Source: CAZSBB01 sp964605235
Lineage (GTDB): Bacteria > Planctomycetota > Phycisphaerae > Phycisphaerales > Phycisphaeraceae
Assembly: GCA_964605235.1 (NCBI GenBank)
Contig: CAZSBB010000001.1
Coordinates: 279,493 to 343,492 of the forward strand
Direction of reading: 5' to 3'
DNA: 64,000 nt
In this document: in pieces, positions 59,100-64,000 of the stretch
Numbering within the stretch: position 1 is the first letter of the stretch
Layout of the letters: the number at the start of each line of letters is the position of its first letter
Position numbers and translations under genes: made by a program
The notes under the pieces: generated by a model
The model's database searches: none
The model's input: the letters and a program-made list of their open reading frames with translations, nothing else
Told to the model about the DNA's origin: nothing

Positions 59100-59729
59100 T
59101 TACTGCATCGCCAGCAGTTGGCGCTGGAAGGCGGCAAGGGGGAAGAGCTTGCCGGGGTCGTTGCTGCCGGGGGCGCCGGTCTGGAGCCAGACATTGGTGT
59201 CGGGGATGTCGAAGCGTTGCTGGAGGGCGTTGACCAGTTCGACCAGTTGGCGCAGCTGGGCGTCGGTGGGGGCCTGCTGGTCGAAGTTGCCGATCAGGCA
59301 GACGCCCAGGGCATGGCGGTTGAACAAATCGGCATCGGGACCGCCGCAGTAGGCGCCTTCGCCCTGAGCATTCCAGCGGGGTCCGCGGGTGAGATAGCCA
59401 TCGGGTCCGCCGTTGCCGTTGTGAATGACGAAGTGGTAACCGAGGGAGCCCAGGCCCAGGCGTTGGTGGACGTCATGGATGGTCTGGGCATTGCCGAACT
59501 GCGAGCCGGAGGCATGGATGACGATGCCGCGCCACGGCGCCAGGGGGCGGGTGGTGGTGAAGAGCTGTTGTTCGAAGCTGATGGGCTCGGGGGTGAGGGC
59601 GTTGAGGCTGATGTCGGGGACCGGCACCATGGGGCGCGGTTCCAGGAGCAACAGCAAGCCGCTGCTGATGGTCATGGCCCCCAGGAGAGAGCCGAGCACG
59701 AGACTGGTTCGCCGATCCGCCTTGACCAC
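59100..59729 (-). CDS. AmpD/PGRP-type N-acetylmuramoyl-L-alanine amidase-like protein, membrane anchored
   Basis: 209 residues. A helix at about 8-30 (SLVLGSLLGAMTISSGLLLLL) anchors the protein. The amidase-2 domain has WRGIVIHASGS (first zinc His), LGYHFVIHNGNGGPDGYL, GPRWNAQGEGAYCGG and HALGVCLIGNFDQQAPT. At the C-terminal zinc site, where AmpD-type enzymes read H...APG...DPG, the sequence is LQTGAPGSNDPGK: the Asp is present but the His is missing. It may bind peptidoglycan without cutting it. A GTG at 59729 is preferred (AAAGG 8 nt upstream); GTG at 59735 is the alternative. Confidence 0.75.
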   Translation of the reverse strand: MVKADRRTSLVLGSLLGAMTISSGLLLLLEPRPMVPVPDISLNALTPEPISFEQQLFTTTRPLAPWRGIVIHASGSQFGNAQTIHDVHQRLGLGSLGYHFVIHNGNGGPDGYLTRGPRWNAQGEGAYCGGPDADLFNRHALGVCLIGNFDQQAPTDAQLRQLVELVNALQQRFDIPDTNVWLQTGAPGSNDPGKLFPLAAFQRQLLAMQ

Positions 59730-59872
59730 AACCACAACCTTTCCAAGCGAGGTGGTAGGCTTGAAAGTGATGCAGCAGTTGTATCGGTCAGGGGAGGGGA
59801 GAAACTTTCATAAAACCGTCCCTGGCCGCACGCTGCCGCGCCCATCCTTGCCGCGCCGCGAACTGGGGTGAT

Positions 59873-60085
59873 TTAAGGCTCACCCAGCGGTCGCAGGCGC
59901 GCCCGCAGATTGGGCACCTCGCCGCCGTAGGCATTGGTGGTGGTCGCCGGCCGGGGCTCTCCGCGCAGTTGCTGATACCGATCGTATGGGGATCGGCTCA
60001 GGTTCTCGGGAAACAACGCCGGCTCGCAGCCACCCAGGGCCCACGTCAACAACGACAAGCTCAAAATCCACGCCATCCTTCGCAT
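59873..60085 (-). CDS. small lipoprotein, function unknown
   Basis: 70 residues. MRRMAWILSLSLLTWALGGC is a lipoprotein signal with lipobox ALGGC (Cys20). The mature 51 residues (EPALFPENLSRSPYDRYQQLRGEPRPATTT and on) are Pro/Arg-rich without a known domain; SPYDRYQQLRG may be a conserved short motif in planctomycete lipoproteins, but I cannot confirm this. The ATG at 60085 lies 7 nt after TAGAAT, fitting a leaderless start. Divergent from proS, 160 nt away. Confidence 0.65.
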   Translation of the reverse strand: MRRMAWILSLSLLTWALGGCEPALFPENLSRSPYDRYQQLRGEPRPATTTNAYGGEVPNLRARLRPLGEP

Positions 60086-60092
60086 GTCGCTG

Positions 60093-60098
60093 ATTCTA
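60093..60098 (-). promoter_or_regulatory. -10 element TAGAAT, predicted leaderless start
   Basis: TAGAAT on the minus strand ends 7 nt before the ATG of the lipoprotein gene at 60085. No clear -35. Confidence 0.4.
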
Positions 60099-60245
60099 AC
60101 GAGCAATACAACGCACGCCAGTGCCAGGCGCTCCCGATAATCCTTTTTCAGGTCCAACTTGCCCAACCGGTCGATTGGTCGCCGCCGCTACCGGCCGATA
60201 AGATGCCGCCTCTTTTGCAAGTTTCCCCGTTGGGAGTGCTGAATC

Positions 60246-62051
60246 ATGCCCGTGCTCTGGTCGAAAATTTTGCTCCCCACCGCCCGCCAGGCCCCCGCCG
60301 ACGCGGAAGTGCCCTCCCATCAGCTCATGCTCCGCGCCGGCTACATCGCCAAACTCGGCGCCGGGGTCTACAGCTATCTCCCGCTGGGCCTGCGCAGCCT
60401 GCGCAAGGTCATGGACATCATCCGCCAGGAAATGGACGCCGCCGGCGCGGTGGAAGTGTTCCTCCCCACCCTCCAGCCCATCGACCTCTGGGAACGCACC
60501 GGCCGACGCGCCGCCTATGGCGAAAACCTCTTCGTCATCAAGGACCGCCACGGCCGGGAGCAGGCGCTCGGCCCCACCCACGAGGAAGTCATCACCGACC
60601 TGGTGGGCATGTTCATCAGCTCCTACCGCGACCTGCCCAAAACGCTCTACCAGATTCAGACCAAGTTCCGCGACGAATTCCGCCCGCGCTTCGGCGTGCT
60701 GCGCTCGCGCGAGTTCCAGATGAAGGACGCCTACAGCTTCCATCTGAATCTGGAAGGACCCGGCGGGCTCAACGAAACCTATGACGCCCAGTATGCCGCC
60801 TACCGCCGCATCTTCGCCCGCTGCGGCCTGCCCTATGAAATCGTCGAAGCCGAGTCCGGCCCGATCGGCGGCAGCGCGTCCCATGAGTTCATGGTCCCCT
60901 CCCCCACCGGCGAGGACACCATCCTCAAGTCCGACAAAGGCAACTATGCCGCCAACGTCGAAAAGTGCGCGATCGGCCCGCGCGCCCATACCTTCGACGG
61001 CCCGCCCACCGGCGAACTGGACAAAGTCCACACCCCCGGCTGCGCCAGCATCGAAGACGTATCCCGGTTCATGAAGGTTAAGCCGAAGAACATGCTCAAA
61101 AGCATGGTCTACGTCGCCACCCGCGCCAGCGACAGCTCCGATCCCACGCCCGCCCAGCAGCCGTGGTATCTGCTGGCGATCGTGCGCGGCGACCACGACA
61201 TCAACGAAGCCAAACTCAAAGCCGCCGCCACCCGCATCCTCGGCGCGCCGGCGCAGATCGTTATGGCGCCCGAAGCATTGGCGACGCAGGACGGCTGGGC
61301 GATCGGTTATGTCGGCCCCCATGCCGCCGTTGGCCGAAACGACACGCATCTGGTGGTCGACGCCGATGCCGCCGCCGCGCAGTTCTGGGCCAGCGGCGCC
61401 AATGAAAAAGATCACCACGTCAAGCACTTCAACTGGCAACGCGAGGTGCTCGCCGGTGGTGTGCAGCCGGTGGTCGCCGACATCCGCAACGCCGTCGCTG
61501 GCGATCCTTCGCCCCACAACGACGGCGGCGTCCTCCAGGAAACCAAAGGCATCGAGATCGGCCACGTCTTCAAACTCGGCGACAAGTACACCAAATCCCT
61601 CGGCATCACCGTGCTCGACGAAAACAATCAGCGCGCCACGCCCATCATGGGCTGCTACGGCATCGGCGTGAACCGCATCCTCGCCGGGGCGATCGAAGCC
61701 GCCGGCGGCAACGATGACAAGGGCATCATCTGGCCCGCCGCCATCGCACCCTTTGCGGTGCTGATCACCCCCATCAAGTGGGACGGCGCCCTGCGCCAGG
61801 CCGCCGAAAAACTCGCCGGCGAACTGGAAGCCGCAGGCTTGGATGTGCTCATCGACGACCGCGACGAACGCCCCGGCGTGAAGTTCAATGATGCCGACCT
61901 GGTGGGCATCCCCGTGCGCATCACCATCGGCGAAAAAGCCCTCGCCGAAGGCGCTGCGGAAATCAAAGCCCGCAACGGCAGCAACGGCCCCAAGGGCGAA
62001 GTCGTCAAGCTCGACCAACTCGTCGCCCGCACGCAAGCGCTGCTCAAGTAA
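60246..62051 (+). CDS. proS: prolyl-tRNA synthetase (bacterial type)
   Basis: 601 residues. Class II motifs: motif 1 region MLRAGYIAKLGAGVYSYLPLGLRSLRKVM, motif 2 TKFRDEFRPRFGVLRSREFQMKDAYSFH, and motif 3 GCYGIGVNRILAGAIEA. Between motifs 2 and 3 lies the insertion domain (about 225-410) that edits Ala-tRNA-Pro, with KSMVYVA and GDHDINEAKL. The C-terminal anticodon-binding domain ends VKLDQLVARTQALLK. It attaches proline to tRNA-Pro. GGGAG lies 9 nt before the ATG; TAAGAT at 60199-60204 may be the -10. Length is slightly above the usual 570. Confidence 0.97.
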   Translation: MPVLWSKILLPTARQAPADAEVPSHQLMLRAGYIAKLGAGVYSYLPLGLRSLRKVMDIIRQEMDAAGAVEVFLPTLQPIDLWERTGRRAAYGENLFVIKDRHGREQALGPTHEEVITDLVGMFISSYRDLPKTLYQIQTKFRDEFRPRFGVLRSREFQMKDAYSFHLNLEGPGGLNETYDAQYAAYRRIFARCGLPYEIVEAESGPIGGSASHEFMVPSPTGEDTILKSDKGNYAANVEKCAIGPRAHTFDGPPTGELDKVHTPGCASIEDVSRFMKVKPKNMLKSMVYVATRASDSSDPTPAQQPWYLLAIVRGDHDINEAKLKAAATRILGAPAQIVMAPEALATQDGWAIGYVGPHAAVGRNDTHLVVDADAAAAQFWASGANEKDHHVKHFNWQREVLAGGVQPVVADIRNAVAGDPSPHNDGGVLQETKGIEIGHVFKLGDKYTKSLGITVLDENNQRATPIMGCYGIGVNRILAGAIEAAGGNDDKGIIWPAAIAPFAVLITPIKWDGALRQAAEKLAGELEAAGLDVLIDDRDERPGVKFNDADLVGIPVRITIGEKALAEGAAEIKARNGSNGPKGEVVKLDQLVARTQALLK

Positions 62052-62091
62052 CCCCCGGACCACCGAGCACGTTCATCGCGCACTACGTCCA

Positions 62092-62115
62092 ACGAGCCGG
62101 AAGCGTCAGCGACGG
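62092..62115. repeat. 24-bp dispersed repeat, copy 2
   Basis: Identical over 24 bases to 5011-5034, again shortly after a plus-strand stop codon (proS). Confidence 0.7.
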
Positions 62116-62190
62116 CACCGGGCGCACGGCATGGCAAATGCACGTGGATCTGACCGCAGGGCGATAGACATCGCTGATGCACGAAAAATC

Positions 62191-62254
62191 CCCCCCGGCA
62201 GAGCCGGGGGCTAACGGTGTCGCGCATGCCGTTAGCCCCGGGCTCCGCCCGGGG
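62191..62254. repeat. nested palindromic repeat with AGCCCCGGG cores
   Basis: Two GC hairpins (CCCCCGG-CAGAG-CCGGGGG and CCCCGGGC-TCC-GCCCGGGG) stand in inverted orientation and are joined by CTAACGG...CCGTTAG, which also pair. The TTAGCCCCGGG core links it to the 29-bp palindrome family. Confidence 0.75.
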
Positions 62255-62285
62255 ACCTGCGCGTCATCCGTATCCACTATGCCAA

Positions 62286-62323
62286 CAAAAAACCCGGAGG
62301 CGGGATGAACCCCACCTCCGGGT
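62286..62323 (-). terminator. Rho-independent terminator of the aminotransferase gene
   Basis: On the minus strand the stem ACCCGGAGG / CCTCCGGGT is followed by six T. It begins 30 nt beyond the aminotransferase stop. Confidence 0.85.
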
Positions 62324-62352
62324 GTTGATTGCATTCGTCAATCCCCAGGCGA

Positions 62353-63744
62353 TCAGTGCGCCAGGGCTTCGCCTTGCAGCACCGCGGCGAAGCTCTCTTC
62401 GAGCACTTGCAGGCCTTCGGTCAGGGCAGCCTCGCTGATGCACAGCGGCGGGCAGATTTTCACGCTCGCGCCGCCGAACCCGACGGGGCCGAACATCATC
62501 AGGCCGCGCTGCACCGCTTTGCCGACCACGGTCCACGCGAGCTTGCCGTCGGCTTCGCGGGTGCCGGGTTTGACGCAGTGCAGCGACGCGACGAGGCCCT
62601 TGCCGTGGTGGGCGAGGATGACGTCGCTGAAGCGCTGCTGAATGCGGGCACACGCTGCCTGGAGGATTTCGCCCAGGCGAGCGGATTGCTCGACGAGTTT
62701 TTCCTTCTGGATGATCTGCAGACTGGCCAGCGCACTGGCGCAGCAGACGGGGTTGCCCGAGTGGGTGCTGGTCATGCTGCCTGGGGGGAACATGTCCAGG
62801 ATGTCCTTGCGGCCGATGACCGCCGACAGGGGCAGCGCGCCGGAGATGCCTTTGCCGCAGGCGATGAGGTCGGGCTTGATGCCGTAGTGCTCAAAACCCC
62901 AGAACTTGCCGGTCCGACCGAAGCCCGCCTGCACTTCGTCCATGATCAGCAGCGCGCCGTGCTGATCGCACCATTTGCGCAGTTGCTGGATGTACGCCGG
63001 GGGGGCGAAGCTGCTGTTGCCGCCCTGGTAGGTCTCGGTCATCACGCCGGCGACCTGCTCGGGCTTGACGCCCGCATCCGCCAGGGCTTTGAGGAAGTAA
63101 TTGAAATCGTCGGCTTCCTTGGGGCTGCGCACCCCGCCGTCGGGGAAAGCGACCTGGAGGAAGTGGGTGTCGGGATAGCCGATCCATTCCTTCAGTGACG
63201 GAATGCCGCCGGCAAGCTGGGAGCCGAGCGTGCGTCCGTGGAAAGCGTTGTTGAAGGTGACGAACACGTTGGGGTTGCAGCCCTTGCGGCGGGCATTTTC
63301 GCGCGACAGCTTGATGCACAGCTCGGTGGCTTCGGAGCCGGTGGACAGGAGCATCACTTTGTCGTCAGGCCGAGGGGCGACCTTCTGCAGGGCGCTGGTC
63401 AGGTCGGCACGGAGTTGGTGCGGGAAGCAGTAGGTGGTCAGCAGGCCGTGGTTGGCGATGCTTGCCACCGCGTCGCGCATTTCCTTGCGCCCGTGGCCGG
63501 CGTTGGTGATCAGCACGCCGGAGCTGAAGTCGATCCAGCGGTTGCCGTAGGCGTCATAGACGGTCGCGCCTTCAGCGCGATCCCAGACGATCGCCGGCTG
63601 GCCTTCCATGCACCAGGGCTCGGTCTGGCGCAATTTCTCCAGCACGGGCACCATGTCCGGGTGGGGAATGGCGGTGGCAATGGTGCGATGGTCAGTCTGG
63701 ACCGGGTCGACTTGAACCGGACGAATCGGATAGGCATCACCCAT
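62353..63744 (-). CDS. class III (PLP) aminotransferase, 4-aminobutyrate/acetylornithine type
   Basis: 463 residues. VYDAYGNRWIDFSSGVLITNAGHGRKEM, LLSTGSEATELCIKLSR, FHGRTLGSQLAGG, the Asp of LLIMDEVQAGFGRTGKFWGFEHYGIKPDLIACGKGISGALPLSAVIG (PLP Lys in CGKG), and THSGNPVCCASALASLQII are all class III signatures. It moves an amino group from an omega-amino acid or diamine to a keto acid. 4-aminobutyrate, putrescine or acetylornithine are all possible. The ATG at 63744 (GGGAG 9 nt upstream) is preferred over one at 63762. A perfect TATAAT lies about 146 nt upstream, giving a 5' leader with a GC hairpin. Confidence 0.9.
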   Translation of the reverse strand: MGDAYPIRPVQVDPVQTDHRTIATAIPHPDMVPVLEKLRQTEPWCMEGQPAIVWDRAEGATVYDAYGNRWIDFSSGVLITNAGHGRKEMRDAVASIANHGLLTTYCFPHQLRADLTSALQKVAPRPDDKVMLLSTGSEATELCIKLSRENARRKGCNPNVFVTFNNAFHGRTLGSQLAGGIPSLKEWIGYPDTHFLQVAFPDGGVRSPKEADDFNYFLKALADAGVKPEQVAGVMTETYQGGNSSFAPPAYIQQLRKWCDQHGALLIMDEVQAGFGRTGKFWGFEHYGIKPDLIACGKGISGALPLSAVIGRKDILDMFPPGSMTSTHSGNPVCCASALASLQIIQKEKLVEQSARLGEILQAACARIQQRFSDVILAHHGKGLVASLHCVKPGTREADGKLAWTVVGKAVQRGLMMFGPVGFGGASVKICPPLCISEAALTEGLQVLEESFAAVLQGEALAH

Positions 63745-63889
63745 GTGGTGGGGCTCCCGCATCAGCGACAGGCGACGGCTGCAACGACAGCAGACGCCTG
63801 CCGTCCGGCATACGCCTCCTGACACCGCCCACATGGCGGCCGACGCACATATGCGGAAACTCGATCCCGCGAATGCGGGATAGACCCGT

Positions 63890-63919
63890 ATTATAACCGG
63901 AAGGTGGGGAGCGCTCCAA
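63890..63919 (-). promoter_or_regulatory. sigma-70-like promoter of the aminotransferase gene
   Basis: On the minus strand TTGGAG (63914-63919), an 18-bp spacer and a perfect TATAAT (63890-63895). The predicted leader of about 138 nt begins with a hairpin ATCCCGC/GCGGGAT at 63864-63881. Confidence 0.5.
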
Positions 63920-64000
63920 GAGCGCCATGGATTGGCCGGAGGGATGGGTCTGCCCAAACTTCCGGGGGCGGGTTAAGTTGTGCCGCGGAATCGCCTGGTC

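Noticed and set aside
60096..62063. Minus-strand ORF of 655 codons opposite proS
   Set aside because: proS is unambiguous on the plus strand; the reverse frame has only biased composition.

Overview
The window is GC-rich DNA (about two thirds G+C by eye) with dense genes on both strands. I infer a member of the Planctomycetota, possibly Phycisphaerae. The basis is: a quinoprotein-like propeller protein with the WPNWRGPN signature (56540-57757), a membrane-anchored Ser/Thr kinase with a long low-complexity linker, a tetrahydromethanopterin-type methylene dehydrogenase (25607-26458), a GntR-HTH/LacI-sensor hybrid regulator, a GxxExxY gene, and many families of short palindromic dispersed repeats. 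No rRNA or 16S marker is present, so this placement is inference.

Layout. 1-8 kb: partial UbiA prenyltransferase, C45-type acylase, universal stress protein, cyclophilin lipoprotein, diguanylate cyclase, GT4 glycosyltransferase and a propeller glycosidase-like protein. 8-13.4 kb (minus): PHP phosphatase, second propeller glycosidase-like protein, Ser/Thr kinase, Gfo/Idh/MocA oxidoreductase. 13.5-21.4 kb: SixA-like phosphatase facing a complete phosphate operon (pstS, internal terminator, pstC-pstA-pstB-phoU). 21.8-29.1 kb: small membrane protein, AT-rich gap, acyl/malonyl-CoA synthetase, secreted HEAT-like protein, methylene-H4MPT dehydrogenase, hybrid regulator and a divergent aspartoacylase-like enzyme. 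29.2-36.1 kb: GT39-like TPR protein, carA, GxxExxY element, speA, TauE/SafE permease. 36.3-39.5 kb: methyltransferase coupled to an osmoprotectant ABC transporter, interrupted by a 60-bp perfect palindrome. 39.5-49.7 kb: VOC protein, hypothetical, a two-gene pectin-type (rhamnogalacturonan) degradation cluster, a GH17-GT2 beta-glucan synthase, and a PagL-like lipid A deacylase. 49.8-64 kb: leuS, lipoprotein, pabA/trpG, three PQQ-propeller paralogues, EamA transporter, AmpD-like amidase, lipoprotein, proS and a class III aminotransferase.

The most unusual content is the repeat landscape. At least eight families of palindromic or paired repeats occupy intergenic DNA. One family (CACAGAG arms) occurs three times as an apparently empty hairpin of about 100-115 bp and once with the same arms tightly enclosing a GxxExxY gene of the PD-(D/E)XK nuclease fold. 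This looks like an undescribed small mobile unit and is the lead candidate for a new system.

Six genes have a -10 hexamer ending 6-8 nt before the start codon, which predicts leaderless mRNAs alongside genes with ordinary Shine-Dalgarno sites.
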